64,000 bases of DNA from Opitutia bacterium. Its GTDB lineage: Bacteria > Verrucomicrobiota > Verrucomicrobiia > Opitutales > Opitutaceae. The position numbers and the translations under genes are program-made. The DNA is taken from assembly GCA_947474365.1 (NCBI GenBank), contig CANJIU010000007.1, forward strand, positions 1 through 64,000. Reading direction: 5' to 3'. Shown here in pieces: positions 36,098 to 45,423 of this stretch. The first letter of the stretch is position 1; each line of letters opens with the position of its first letter. The notes beneath the pieces are model-generated. The model was not told the DNA's origin, did not search any database, and was given only the letters and a program-made list of their open reading frames with translations.

Positions 36098-38698
36098 TCA
36101 CCGTGACCGGAAAATCTCGCTGGCGAGCGCTTCGACGACGAGGGTACGCAGGCCATATCCGTCTTTTTTGACGGCCTGCAGGATGTCCTCGATCACGAAG
36201 TCGTCGATGGATTCCATGTGCCGGCCCGTGGCGAAACTGAGGACCTGTTTGATCAGGTGCCGGGCGAAAACATCCTGCCGGCTGGCGGCGAGGATGCCCT
36301 TGAAATCGTTAAAGCCGGCGTAAGTTTCCCCGGAGCCGAACTCGCCACTGGAATCAACCTTCGGTGCCGGTGCATTGCCCTTGGGTTTGGGGTAGGTCTC
36401 GCGCCAACGGCCGATGGGATCGAAGGTCTCGAGGCCGAAACCGAGCGGATCAATTTTGCGATGGCATTCCGCGCACGATGGGTCGGCGCGGTGTTTCGCG
36501 AGCCGTTCGCGGATGGTGGTGGCTCCGCTCACGTCGGCCTCGATCGCGGGGACCACGTCCGGAGGAGGAGGAGGCTTGATGCCGAGAATATTTTGCATGA
36601 CCCAGACCCCGCGGATCACCGGCGACGTTTCCACGCCGTTCGCGCTGACCGTGAGCACGCCCGCCATCCCGAGCAAACCTCCGCGCTGGCGGTTGCCGGC
36701 GATGCTGACCCGCTGAAAACCGTCGGCGATCCGGAGGGTTTTCTGTTCGGGCAGGTTGTAGAGTTTGGCCAGACGCTTGTCCACGAACGTGTAATCGGCA
36801 TCGAGGAACTGCAGCACCGATCCGTTCTCCCGCAGCAGATGGCGGAAGAAGAGCCTCACCTCCGTCTTCATCGCCTCGGGCAGGTTTTCGGCGTAATACA
36901 CGCGGTTGGATTCCCGGGGCGGCGGCATGCCACCGAGGTCGCGCAGATTCAGCCAACCGTCGAGGAAGCCGTTCACGAATCCGCCGACGCGGTCGTCGGC
37001 GAGGAGCCGCACGCTCTGCTTCCGAAGCTCGGCGGGCGTTGTCAGTTTCTTGGCCGCGGCGGCGGCGAGCAGTTCCCCGTCGGGTGGCGCGCTCCAGATC
37101 GCATAGGAGAGACGCGAGGCGAGATCGTAGGTGCCGAGCTTGGGGTCCTTTTCGTCCGTGATTTCGCTGAAATAGAGGAACGAAGGCGAGCAGAGGATCA
37201 GCTTCAGCGCATCCAGTGCGGCCTGACGCGGGGTTGCCTTGTCGCTGATCCGGCGATCGTAGATCTTTCGAATCCCGGCGCGGTCGGCGCTGGTCAGGGG
37301 ACGCCGGTAGGCGCGGGCGCCAAACGCGTAAAGCTGATCAAGCGCACGTTTCGGTTGAAATCCCTGCTCGCCGAACACCGCGATCTCCTCCCGGGTTCCC
37401 CCCGGCTCCGGGATGGGACCGGCGATCTTGATCTCGCCGATGCGGATGTGCGGGAGTTTCCCTTGCCCCGTGATCAGGTGCGTGCGGGCGACGCCCGCAC
37501 CGGCGAACTTGCCCTGGAAGTCGTCCGCGTAGCGCTTGTTGACCTGGAGAACGGAGGCCCGCGACTCATACGGTCCGTTGGGGAAGATGAAGCGGGGCGT
37601 CTGCCCGGCCTCGAGCCAGACGCGGAATTTAATCCACTCCGGTTTGTCATCAGGCACCGGCGCCTGCGCCAGAAGCGGCTCAATCGCCTGGGGATAATGG
37701 ATGTGGTTCTTGGTGGCGTCGCCCGGGACGACCCCGAGCAGGAAGGGCTCGGTGAAATCGATTCCAAAGATGGTGGGATCGTAATGCGTGTCGCGGTGCA
37801 TCGCCTGCGCGTGGACCTCGATGTCATAGATCCCGGACACCGGCACGCCCTTGAGAAAGTCCTCGATATGGCCGTAACCACCCTGACGCGTGTCGGTGTT
37901 CGGCTGTTCGTACAGGCAGAGATACTTGAAGTTAAAGGCGGCCTTGTGCGGCCCCTGAAGCTCCTCGTATTGGACAAAGTGATCGTTGAAGCGCCAGGTC
38001 TGTGGCGGCGTGTCCGGTCGGCCGAGGCGGGTGTCGACAAGGCGCCTGGCGGATTGAAAATACTGATCCAAGAGGAAGCCGGAGGTGACGAGTGATTTCC
38101 CGATCGTATCGATGTGCTCGCTGGCCTTCTCCTTGGGAAAATCCGCGGTGAGTCCGAGAGTGTCCACCCGGCGGCCGAAGAGCGTCGCGAGCGTGTTCTC
38201 GTATTCCCGGTTGGAAAGGCGCCGCATCACCGTGCGGGCGGCGGTGCTTTCGATCTTGCCGCGCGCGGCAGCGATGCCCTCCCGCAGGACGCGGATGACG
38301 GCGAGCCGCTCGTCGTCGGTCGGGTGTTGCTTCGCCTTTTTGGGCGGCATTTCCCCCAGCGTCAGCTGGTCGACGATATCCTTTGCCTCGATCAGGTCCA
38401 CCACGGTGGCGAGCGGCAGTTTGAAGTTCTCGAATTCTCGGTCGCCTTTCTGCGTCGCGCTGTCGTGGCAGTTCAGGCAGTACTTGTCGACGAACTGGGA
38501 AAGTACCTTCTGCCCGGGTGGCTCCGCGCCCTGGACGAACGCTGTGAGGAGCGCGAGGCCGAGGAAGCGGAGTGATCGGACCGGTCTGACTGGGGACGCG
38601 ACGCCCTCGTCGCGTTTATTCCGCGAACGCGACGAGGGCGTCGCGTTCCCAGAAAGACAACGAGCGTGCAGCGGCGAACCTAATTTCCCGGGAGCCAC
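36098..38698 (-). CDS. DUF1592/1588/1595 planctomycete-type cytochrome-like (PSCyt) protein
   Basis: About 866 residues from GTG 38698. The N-terminal c-type heme site is YCLNCHDSATQKGD; the rest follows the DUF1587-1595-1592-1588-1585 order (LSNREYENTLATLFG, FLPRFSD-like and CSPSFLYFSE, MPPPRESNRVYY, GVLTVSANGVETSPVIRGVWV, DPIGRWRETY). The start is forced: no ATG, GTG or TTG exists in frame between the CxxCH region and the REP-like element at 38590-38652, so the hydrophobic leader (RFLGLALLTAFVQG) begins only after about 37 residues, including the translated repeat. The GTG sits 1 bp after the DUF1552 stop, so the two genes are coupled. Confidence 0.82.
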   Translation of the reverse strand: MAPGKLGSPLHARCLSGNATPSSRSRNKRDEGVASPVRPVRSLRFLGLALLTAFVQGAEPPGQKVLSQFVDKYCLNCHDSATQKGDREFENFKLPLATVVDLIEAKDIVDQLTLGEMPPKKAKQHPTDDERLAVIRVLREGIAAARGKIESTAARTVMRRLSNREYENTLATLFGRRVDTLGLTADFPKEKASEHIDTIGKSLVTSGFLLDQYFQSARRLVDTRLGRPDTPPQTWRFNDHFVQYEELQGPHKAAFNFKYLCLYEQPNTDTRQGGYGHIEDFLKGVPVSGIYDIEVHAQAMHRDTHYDPTIFGIDFTEPFLLGVVPGDATKNHIHYPQAIEPLLAQAPVPDDKPEWIKFRVWLEAGQTPRFIFPNGPYESRASVLQVNKRYADDFQGKFAGAGVARTHLITGQGKLPHIRIGEIKIAGPIPEPGGTREEIAVFGEQGFQPKRALDQLYAFGARAYRRPLTSADRAGIRKIYDRRISDKATPRQAALDALKLILCSPSFLYFSEITDEKDPKLGTYDLASRLSYAIWSAPPDGELLAAAAAKKLTTPAELRKQSVRLLADDRVGGFVNGFLDGWLNLRDLGGMPPPRESNRVYYAENLPEAMKTEVRLFFRHLLRENGSVLQFLDADYTFVDKRLAKLYNLPEQKTLRIADGFQRVSIAGNRQRGGLLGMAGVLTVSANGVETSPVIRGVWVMQNILGIKPPPPPDVVPAIEADVSGATTIRERLAKHRADPSCAECHRKIDPLGFGLETFDPIGRWRETYPKPKGNAPAPKVDSSGEFGSGETYAGFNDFKGILAASRQDVFARHLIKQVLSFATGRHMESIDDFVIEDILQAVKKDGYGLRTLVVEALASEIFRSR
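38590..38652. repeat. REP-like palindromic element, copy 2, inside the 5' end of the DUF1592 gene
   Basis: A 63-bp palindrome with arms GGGGACGCGACGCCCTCGTC and CGACGAGGGCGTCGCG, of the same family as 9656-9716 and 59154-59214. In the DUF1592 frame it encodes about residues 16-37, ahead of the signal-like hydrophobic stretch. Confidence 0.85.
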
Positions 38699-38699
38699 C

Positions 38700-39980
38700 T
38701 TATACGGACCGGCCAGTGCTCGTGCCGAACGAATTGGCCTCGACACCCATGCGCTGGGCGATGTCGACGAAGAGATTGCACAGGGGCACCTTGTTCGGGC
38801 CCGAGGACGGCACTTTCTTGAACTCGCCATGGCGGTAGCCGCCGCCGGCGAGGAGGATCGGCAGGTCGGAGTTCTTGTGCGAGTTCGCATCGCCAATGCC
38901 GCTGCCGAAAAGCACCGCTGTCGAGTCGAGCAGGGTCCGCTCGCCGTCTTCCATCTTGGCGAGGCGGGCGAGGAACTTGCCGAACTGTTCGATCTGGTAG
39001 GTTTCGAGCGTGATGAGGTGCTTGATCGCCGCCTCGTCGTTGCCGTGGTGCGAGAGGCCGTGGTAGGACTTGTCGATGCCCAGATCCTGCGGCAGGAAAT
39101 CGCCGCCGATTTCCAGCGTGGCGATCCGCGTCGAGTCCGTCTGCAGCGCCAGCGCGATCAACTCGTAGAGCATCGGCAAATCCTGGACCTTGTTCTTGTT
39201 TTCCGGCCTTTCGAAGGGCGGCGGCGGCTTGGGCAGATTGGCCCACCGCTGGCGGAGCTCGAGGCGCTTCTCGACGTCGCGAATCGAGGTGAAATACTCG
39301 TCCAGCTTTTCCTTGTCCTCACGGTTGACCCGCTTGGAGAGGCGGTTCGCGTCCTCCAGCACGGTGTCGAGAATGGAGGCCTGCAAGCGGTTTTCCTGGT
39401 TGCGACGGTCCTGGCGCTCCCCGGAGTCGCCGACAAAGAGCCGGTCAAACAACTCGGCCGGTCCCGTGATGGGCGGAACGCGCACGCCCGACTTCGTCCA
39501 GGCGATCTGGCACCCGCCGTGGATGCCGCCTTCCGAGCCGACCGTGAGAGAAGGGAAGCGCGTCTGGAAACCGATCTCGTCGGCGATGAATTGGTCGATC
39601 GTGACGTTGCCGCCCGGCCGGTTTTGCGCCTCCGAATTGAGTACACCGGAGAGGAAGGAATGAACCGCGAAGTGACCGCCCTTGATCCCGTGGTCGAGCC
39701 CGCGGTAAACCGTCAGGTGCTTGCGCACGTCCCACAACGGCTTGAGCAGCGTCGTCTGCTCGTAGGCCGAACCAGTGGTTTCGGGAAAAAGTTGCTTCAC
39801 CTGATAGCCCAGGAGATTTCCCACCGCGACGAAGCGCCGTGCGCCGGCGCCCGCTCCCTTGGCCGTCTGCACGGCGGAATTGCCGCCCACGGCACTGGCC
39901 AGAAGCGAGGGAAGGGCGGGGAGGGCCAGGCTTGCGCCCAAGGAGTTGAGGATGAAACGACGCCGGTTCATGGTTTTCAT
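38700..39980 (-). CDS. Tat-exported DUF1552 protein
   Basis: 426 residues with a Tat-type leader (NRRRFILNSLGASLALPALP). Family signatures include ARRFVAVGNLLGYQVKQLFP, LTVYRGLDHGIKGGHFAVHSF, DIDQFIA-like TIDQFIADEIG, SVDEYFTS-like DEYFTSIRDVEKRLE and GSGIGDANSHKNSDLPILLAGG. DUF1552 proteins are always near DUF1592 proteins in Planctomycetes and Verrucomicrobia; the pair is thought to act in polymer degradation or respiration, but this is unproven. It ends 1 bp before the DUF1592 GTG start. Confidence 0.9.
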   Translation of the reverse strand: MKTMNRRRFILNSLGASLALPALPSLLASAVGGNSAVQTAKGAGAGARRFVAVGNLLGYQVKQLFPETTGSAYEQTTLLKPLWDVRKHLTVYRGLDHGIKGGHFAVHSFLSGVLNSEAQNRPGGNVTIDQFIADEIGFQTRFPSLTVGSEGGIHGGCQIAWTKSGVRVPPITGPAELFDRLFVGDSGERQDRRNQENRLQASILDTVLEDANRLSKRVNREDKEKLDEYFTSIRDVEKRLELRQRWANLPKPPPPFERPENKNKVQDLPMLYELIALALQTDSTRIATLEIGGDFLPQDLGIDKSYHGLSHHGNDEAAIKHLITLETYQIEQFGKFLARLAKMEDGERTLLDSTAVLFGSGIGDANSHKNSDLPILLAGGGYRHGEFKKVPSSGPNKVPLCNLFVDIAQRMGVEANSFGTSTGRSV

Positions 39981-40293
39981 GCTCTGGGGAATTTCAGTGG
40001 GATTGGGGACATGCGTTCACCGTATGACGCTCCAAACGGGTGGTCGTTGCTTCTGAAAGCGGGGGACCTTTTGGAGCAATGGACGGTCGCAGGGAAACTC
40101 AAGCGCGGATTCGGCCGTGCGCGAGGAAAAACCCCGGGGGGCGGCCGCGTCGGGCGCATCTACCGATTGACGGTGGCGGCGGCTTGATGACGTGCACGTC
40201 GGCCTCACCTGACCACGCCGTAACCGGTGCGGTTGGGAACCGTCAAACGAGAGATGTGCCCGCCGCGTCGGAGGGCGTAGCTCCTCTGTCAGC
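39981..40293. other. 313-bp intergenic region without a recognised gene
   Basis: The region lies between the 5' end of the DUF1552 gene and the 3' end of the next minus-strand gene. It is GC-rich with a G/C run around 40130-40145 and no clear palindrome with a T-run. It should contain the promoter of the DUF1552-DUF1592 pair, but I cannot place it. Confidence 0.3.
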
Positions 40294-41706
40294 TCAGTTC
40301 TTGCCCGGAATGGGATCGCTGGGCGGCGGTGGGACCGGACGGCTGATTCTGTGCTGGGCCAGCTTCGCCTCCTGGGTGGTTTGGGCCCGCTGGGCGAACT
40401 CCTCGTAGGATATTTCCGCGAGTTCCGCGATGGTCTGTTTCAGCATCGCCTGACCGTTGATCGAGCGGCGGGCCGCTTTTTGGGCGAGGAGCCGGCTTCT
40501 GATTTTTTCCACGAAGGGATCTCCTAGACGCTGATACGCATCGATCAACACGAAGCGAAAACCGCCGGGAGTCGTCGGGGAAATCCGGGCTTCCGCTTCT
40601 GGTTTATCGATCGCTTCGCGCCGTTCGCCCTTGTTCCAATTGAGCAGATCCAAGCCGAGGCCGAGAGTGCGGGGGCTTTCGCCCAGACGCTTATTCAGCA
40701 TGTGCAACGCATAGATTTCCTCGGCGCCCTGGAGCTTGAGCGTGACGAGATCCGAAAGAAATCGGGAAAACACGGTGTCGAACCACTCGCGGTCGCTGAC
40801 ATAGATTCGTTGGGCCTTGATCTGATCGAGGCATTCCTGGCTGAACCCTCCGCGGAAACGGGTGTCGCGGCGCGCCACCCAACTGAAGGGATCGTAGATG
40901 AAATACAGATTCGCGATAAAGGTCTCCTGCAAATACCGGAGCTCCTTTTCCCCCGCCTGTTGGTCGGAGTAGAAGATCGGGTACGTGAGTTTGACCTCCT
41001 GAAAGGCGTGTGACGGCACCTGCACGGGCAGCCCGCGCTCGATGAAGTGGAAGCCCTTTTGGGTGTCGAGATTGAGCCCCTGCGTCTTTTCGGTCGAAAA
41101 CGTTCCGCCCCGGTTGTTCGGGTTGTTGAAGAACACGACCTCCCAGCGATCGGTGATGCGCCGTTCCCATCGGCCGGTGCCGGCGTCAAAGTGGATATCG
41201 CCGGCGTATTTGGAGTCGGGCCGGTTGGGCGCCATTTTGTTCAGCCGGTCGAGGTCCCAGGCGATCAGTGCCTTGACCTTGAAAAAAGGCTCCTTGATGA
41301 GCCGGGAAATGATCGCGCGCTCGCGCCTTAACCACGTGGAAGTATCCAGCGTGAAGGCGTCGAATCCGAATGACGCGGTGAGTTGGCCCATTTCCCGTTC
41401 AAACTCCTTCCCGAGCTTGATGCGGAATTGCAGGTGTTTGACCTCATCGAGGACGAGCTTCTGGTGATAGCCGAGCAGCAGCTTGTTGAAGGTTTGCGCG
41501 AAATTGAAGACGACGTCGTTTTCGCCCGTATAATCCTTCCCGGTAAAGCCATCGATGAGGGGCATCCTTCCGTGGTACGCCGTGACATTGAAGGCCTCCA
41601 TCTTGACGACCTCGTCACCCGCCGGCTCCTGCGCCCGGGCGGGCGACGACACTGCCAGCGTCAGCCAAAAGGCGACGAGGGCGCAGTTGCGGATTGGGGC
41701 GGACAT
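40294..41706 (-). CDS. Secreted protein of unknown function
   Basis: 470 residues with signal peptide RNCALVAFWLTLAVSSPARA. The mature N-terminus (VVKMEAFNVTAY) resembles the TonB-dependent receptor leader motif common in Opitutaceae, but no barrel follows. The body is mixed alpha/beta and rich in aromatic and charged residues, such as DVVFNFAQTFNKLLLGYHQK, RRITDRWEVVFFNNPNN and EWFDTVFSRFLSDLVTLKLQ. The C-terminus is Pro-rich. I do not recognise the family. It is monocistronic. Confidence 0.7.
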   Translation of the reverse strand: MSAPIRNCALVAFWLTLAVSSPARAQEPAGDEVVKMEAFNVTAYHGRMPLIDGFTGKDYTGENDVVFNFAQTFNKLLLGYHQKLVLDEVKHLQFRIKLGKEFEREMGQLTASFGFDAFTLDTSTWLRRERAIISRLIKEPFFKVKALIAWDLDRLNKMAPNRPDSKYAGDIHFDAGTGRWERRITDRWEVVFFNNPNNRGGTFSTEKTQGLNLDTQKGFHFIERGLPVQVPSHAFQEVKLTYPIFYSDQQAGEKELRYLQETFIANLYFIYDPFSWVARRDTRFRGGFSQECLDQIKAQRIYVSDREWFDTVFSRFLSDLVTLKLQGAEEIYALHMLNKRLGESPRTLGLGLDLLNWNKGERREAIDKPEAEARISPTTPGGFRFVLIDAYQRLGDPFVEKIRSRLLAQKAARRSINGQAMLKQTIAELAEISYEEFAQRAQTTQEAKLAQHRISRPVPPPPSDPIPGKN

Positions 41707-41910
41707 GGGTGTCGGGGGGCGGCGAGTTGGCGTGGGGTATCTGACGGCGAGTGTTATGCTGCGCGGAAATTCTCCAAGGCAGTTTAGCCAAAAGGCACAA
41801 AAATTATCCGTCCGTTCAACGGAAAATTTCCGTGCACCTATCGGCGCCTCAAAAGCTTCAATCGCCGTCCGATTCTTTGGGCCTTTTTGCGGCCAGATCT
41901 GCCCCCGTTT
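41707..41910. other. AT-richer intergenic region upstream of the unknown secreted protein
   Basis: About 200 bp. The stretch 41775-41885 is notably AT-richer than its surroundings and holds an imperfect inverted pair: AGCCAAAAGGC near 41788 and GGGCCTTTTTGCGGCC near 41879. It may be a promoter or a small repeat. No transcription signal could be proven. Confidence 0.35.
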
Positions 41911-43089
41911 TCACGGAGTGGTCGGCCGTTTGAGGTCGGCGGTCGTGGCCGGCGCAAATGGGACTTCCGGCGTGCCGGTCCAGCGATGCAGGGTGACCTT
42001 GCCGCTTTGTTCGCCCTTGGTGCCCGAGCTGGCGGCGAGGTAAAACAGACCGTGGCCGACGGGCTGGATGCCGACATCGGCTTTTTGGTTCCAACCGCGG
42101 ATGCCCGTGGCCGGATCGGCGAGGCCGTCGGCCGCGAGTGCCAGCAGCCGGCCCGCCTCGGTGCCTTTGCCGCCCGGACCGGGCACGCCGACCAGATCGC
42201 CGAGAGAGGGAGAGGTGCGGGCGTCGACGGCGAACATCAGGTAATTCGGGAACGATTGCTTGGTGCCCTTGTAGACCCCGAGGAACCAGCGCTGCTGGGA
42301 TTCGTCGTAGGCGAGGTTCTGCACGCCGAAGGTCGTGTTGCCGGTGCGCACAAAGTATTTGCCGTGCACGGTGGCGGGGCCGCTGTGGTGCGGGGTCGAT
42401 TCGACGAACGGGCGCTCGTAGCGCCCCCAGTCGGTGATGTCGTATTGCAAAAGCACCTGATGGTCGTTGTCGGTGCGTGTGAGGTTGGCGTAGATGCCGT
42501 AGGCGACCGTCAGGAGGCGCGGACCGTCGGTGTGGCCGAACGCCGGACCGAAACTCACGCCGTCGATGCCCGAGCAGCCGTAGCGGTGATCCACGGTCTT
42601 CGCGGTGTCGCCGTCGAAGACCCCGTCGCCGTTCAGGTCGGCGGTGTAATCGTTGACCACCTCGGGCAGATAGACCGTGCGGAAGAGTCCGGACTGCGCG
42701 GCGTCGAGCCCGACCCGGTCGATCCGGCTGACATCGATCGCCGCGATATAGAATGCCTGGTTCTTCTTGTATTCGAGTGATCCGTACACGCGGCCGTCGC
42801 GCGGATTGAAGTCGAGGTCGCCGAGGTGGCCGGCCCAGCCGACGAGCGTGCCGACGAGTTTTCCGTCGAAATCGTATTTCGCGAGGAGCGTGGTGAACGA
42901 GTAATAGATGAAACCGCCCTGTACATCCACCGCGATGCCCTGCACGTGGCTGGTGGGCCAGGTGCCGCCGTTCTGTTCGAGCGGCAGGCGGGCGAGGGAG
43001 GCAGGCGCAGGCGCGGCGGCCAGAACCGCGGCCGCGAGGCCACCTATGATGGAAACTAAGAACAGAAGTCGCGACCGCGGTGTTTTCAC
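41911..43089 (-). CDS. Secreted propeller-like protein with an EF-hand-type loop
   Basis: 392 residues from GTG 43089, which opens a signal peptide (KTPRSRLLFLVSIIGGLAAA). The mature protein has repeated blade-like strands (GGFIYYSFTTLLAKYDFDG, DGRVYGSLEYKKNQAFYIAA, GKYFVRTGNTTFGVQNLAY) and a calcium-loop-like DLNGDGVFDGD at the centre. It may be a phosphodiesterase-like or signalling propeller; no enzyme motif is certain. The upstream open frame to 43170 has no signal features. Confidence 0.65.
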   Translation of the reverse strand: MKTPRSRLLFLVSIIGGLAAAVLAAAPAPASLARLPLEQNGGTWPTSHVQGIAVDVQGGFIYYSFTTLLAKYDFDGKLVGTLVGWAGHLGDLDFNPRDGRVYGSLEYKKNQAFYIAAIDVSRIDRVGLDAAQSGLFRTVYLPEVVNDYTADLNGDGVFDGDTAKTVDHRYGCSGIDGVSFGPAFGHTDGPRLLTVAYGIYANLTRTDNDHQVLLQYDITDWGRYERPFVESTPHHSGPATVHGKYFVRTGNTTFGVQNLAYDESQQRWFLGVYKGTKQSFPNYLMFAVDARTSPSLGDLVGVPGPGGKGTEAGRLLALAADGLADPATGIRGWNQKADVGIQPVGHGLFYLAASSGTKGEQSGKVTLHRWTGTPEVPFAPATTADLKRPTTP

Positions 43090-43448
43090 GGGAAGTTGTG
43101 CGCGATACGGTAGGGAGAGGATAGCCTGTGGCCATGCTGTTTCCGAAATGCGCGGCAAGCCTGCCGACAAGCGCTCATGCTGTTTGCCTTCCTCTCGACG
43201 CTAATCGGTCCGGCCGTGATCAGACGAGCTCGAGGCAAGGTCGCTCCTGCCAGTGTTCCGGGGAGCGTGGAAGGTCGTCCGACCTTGCGATCAGCTGACT
43301 TGCCTTGTCTGGATGGCTTTTCTTGAAGGCCGGAGGTAGTGTAAGTTTCACGGGGAAAAGAGCATAGCCGGGAAGGAGGAGGACTCGCGGGGCACCCCCT
43401 GGCCATCCCATCCGCCGGCAAACTGCACGCCGAGCCTCTTTTATCCGC

Positions 43449-43542
43449 TGCGATATCCTTGCGATGTTCCCTCGATGATTCTGCGATACTAGGCTATCTA
43501 TCGCAGAACTATCGCAGCGATATCGGATGAATATCGCAAGGA
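43449..43542. repeat. Nested inverted-repeat cluster with TGCGATA/TATCGCA motifs
   Basis: Exact TGCGATA occurs at 43449 and 43482, and exact TATCGCA at 43499, 43510 and 43532, with near matches between. TTCTGCGATA (43479-43488) is a perfect 10-bp inverted repeat with TATCGCAGAA (43499-43508) across a 10-bp spacer. TCCTTGCGAT (43456-43465) is perfectly inverted with ATCGCAAGGA (43533-43542). Together they can fold into a long imperfect hairpin. Confidence 0.85.
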
Positions 43543-43710
43543 CTGTGACCGTCACGTAAGCCGGGTCTGCCTCCGATCCGCGCGAAATGAGCGGAAAGTC
43601 AGAAAAGGGCAGGTTCGGGTGGGGATTCCCCAACGCCGACGTTTCCCCGACCCCGGCGTCATGGCGGGGTCGGGGCGCCGGCGGGGGGCGGAGGTAGGAA
43701 TTCCTATTCC

Positions 43711-43792
43711 GGACGGCGACGGGGGCGTCGCCGCTTCAGTCCGATCCGCTCGGATTCGGGCACCTGGGGACGCGACGCCCCCGTCGCGTGGG
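43711..43792. repeat. Degenerate REP-like element, copy 3
   Basis: The two arms are present in reversed order: GGCGACGGGGGCGTCGCCGC at 43714-43733 and CTGGGGACGCGACGCCCCCG from 43764. They carry the same core (GCGACGCCC-CGTCGCG) as the elements at 9656, 38590 and 59154. Confidence 0.65.
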
Positions 43793-43903
43793 ATTGCCGC
43801 GCTTTTGCAAACTCCTCCAGAGCGCTATCCGGAGTGGCAAAGGCGGATGTCACCTTCCAAAACCCGCCCTCACTCCGCCCGGTCCCTGAAAATCAGCTTC
43901 AGA

Positions 43904-45088
43904 TTACTTCGGACCGACCCAATGCGCCGTGCCCACCGCATAATACATGTGGGCCCAGCTGGGGTTTTTGGGATTTGAGCCCGGGATCGGACCCTGGCGC
44001 GCGCCATACCAGAGGCGGTAGCTGCCGTCCGGCAGTTTCATGATCGTCTGACTCGTGGTGAAGTTGGATTCCCAGTCGTTTTTCGGATTCGGCGTGAACA
44101 CCGGGTTGCCGTCGAATTTCTTCCAGCTTAATCCGTCGGCGCTGACGGCCAGGCCGATGGCGGTTCGATGTTGGGTCTCCCAAAACGTGCCGTAGAGCGC
44201 GATGTAGATGCCGTCGGCCTTGAAAACCGAGGGATAAACAATCGAAGGCAGAATCACCAGGTCGCCGCCGGCTCCTTCCCATTTCTGCTCCTTGGGTTCG
44301 ATGGCCGCTTTCGTATTCACGGTCCATTTCAGGCCGTCCTTGCTTTCGGCGTAACGCATCACCCACGGACGCCGGCCCACGTCGGTGAACCACATTTTGT
44401 AAGTTTCACCTTCCTTCATCAGGTAGGGCGCGTAGGCGTTTTCGAGCAGCGCTTCGGACGGGGCGGACCAATGGATGCCATCCTCGCTCGTGGCGCGATG
44501 CACGATGTGCTTGTAGTCACCCGGCATGTCGGCCGCCGTGAAATACATGACCAGTTTTCCCTTCTCGCGCAGGACCGAACCGTCGGGGTGGCGCAGGAAA
44601 TTCGGCGTCAACAAACCGCGGCGGTCATCGCCGAAGGAGAGCACGGGATTCTTTTCGTACTTGGTGAAGTGGATGCCGTCCTTGCTCCGGGCGAGGCCGA
44701 TTTTGTAGATGCGGTCCTTGTGCTCGTTGGCGCGAATCTTCTTCTTCTGGTCATCCGTCAGACCGGTCGCGGGCTTATAGAGTCCCTTGGCGATGACATC
44801 ATTGGGCGAACCCATATAATACATCCAATATTCGCCCTTCTCGTAGATCACGCTGGGCGAGAGAATGTGCATGTCGTCGAACTGGCCTTTCTCGCCGATC
44901 TTGAAAACCGGTTGATCGCTGTCGCGCTGCCAAATCATCGGCTTGAGCCATTTGGCGAACGCGGGATTCGCGGAGTCCTGCGCGTTCATCAGGGGGGCAA
45001 CGGCCAGCGTCAGTGTCAGCATGGCCACGAATTGCACGGGCCGGATCAGGAACGACCTCGAAGAGTAATGTCGAAGTATGTGGGGCAT
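43904..45088 (-). CDS. Secreted five-bladed propeller glycosidase-like protein (GH43/GH32/GH130-like)
   Basis: 394 residues with an N-terminal signal (RPVQFVAMLTLTLAVAPLMNA). The blades show SPSVIYEKGEYWMYYMGSPN, KIGLARSKDGIHFTKYEKNP, HRATSEDGIHWSAPSEALLE and LPSIVYPSVFKADGIYIALYG. These fit the five-bladed fold of glycoside hydrolase clans with acidic residues at blade starts. Exact family and activity remain open. Its context near a beta-helix protein and the xylanase suggests plant-polysaccharide breakdown. Confidence 0.75.
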   Translation of the reverse strand: MPHILRHYSSRSFLIRPVQFVAMLTLTLAVAPLMNAQDSANPAFAKWLKPMIWQRDSDQPVFKIGEKGQFDDMHILSPSVIYEKGEYWMYYMGSPNDVIAKGLYKPATGLTDDQKKKIRANEHKDRIYKIGLARSKDGIHFTKYEKNPVLSFGDDRRGLLTPNFLRHPDGSVLREKGKLVMYFTAADMPGDYKHIVHRATSEDGIHWSAPSEALLENAYAPYLMKEGETYKMWFTDVGRRPWVMRYAESKDGLKWTVNTKAAIEPKEQKWEGAGGDLVILPSIVYPSVFKADGIYIALYGTFWETQHRTAIGLAVSADGLSWKKFDGNPVFTPNPKNDWESNFTTSQTIMKLPDGSYRLWYGARQGPIPGSNPKNPSWAHMYYAVGTAHWVGPK

Positions 45089-45172
45089 GAATCGAAGCTA
45101 GGTTGCGGGGTTGGACCGTCAAGACCGGCGACCGGTGCCTCGCGCTCGAGTTCCCTAGGCCGGATCAATTCA

Positions 45173-45321
45173 TTTGAACCACGAATGAACACGAATCTTC
45201 AGAGCACGCGGTGCCCGCACGTGCGGATCCGATATGCTCACGATTCGGTGGTGTTTCGGATTTCCAGCCCGGACCGGTTCTCCCCTCTGTATCCGTGTCG
45301 ATTCGTGTCCATTCGTGGTTT
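45173..45321. repeat. Inverted-repeat element with CACGAATGAACACGAAT arms
   Basis: The left arm (45173-45197) contains GAACCACGAATGAACACGAA and the right arm (45299-45321) contains ATTCGTGTCCATTCGTGGTT. They are inverted and nearly identical. The 100-bp interior has no open frame of note. This looks like a non-autonomous palindromic unit rather than a terminator. Confidence 0.75.
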
Positions 45322-45423
45322 CCTTCCGCATGGCTACGGCTATCGGGGGAGGCAAAACCTGACGTATTCCGACTCTTCGTTCGTGCTCGCCCGCGCGCGT
45401 GACCGCGTCACCGGGGGACATCC

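Larger units (their letters stand above)
43090..43903. other. 814-bp non-coding region with palindromes
   Basis: No convincing gene was found. It contains the TGCGATA/TATCGCA inverted-repeat cluster (43449-43542) and a degenerate copy of the CGACGAGGGCGTCG element (43711-43792). The rest (43100-43440) shows ordinary composition and should include the promoter of the downstream minus-strand gene. Confidence 0.55.

Noticed and set aside
43449..43542. The TGCGATA cluster as a CRISPR array
   Set aside because: Motifs are inverted and unequally spaced, with no regular spacers or long repeats.
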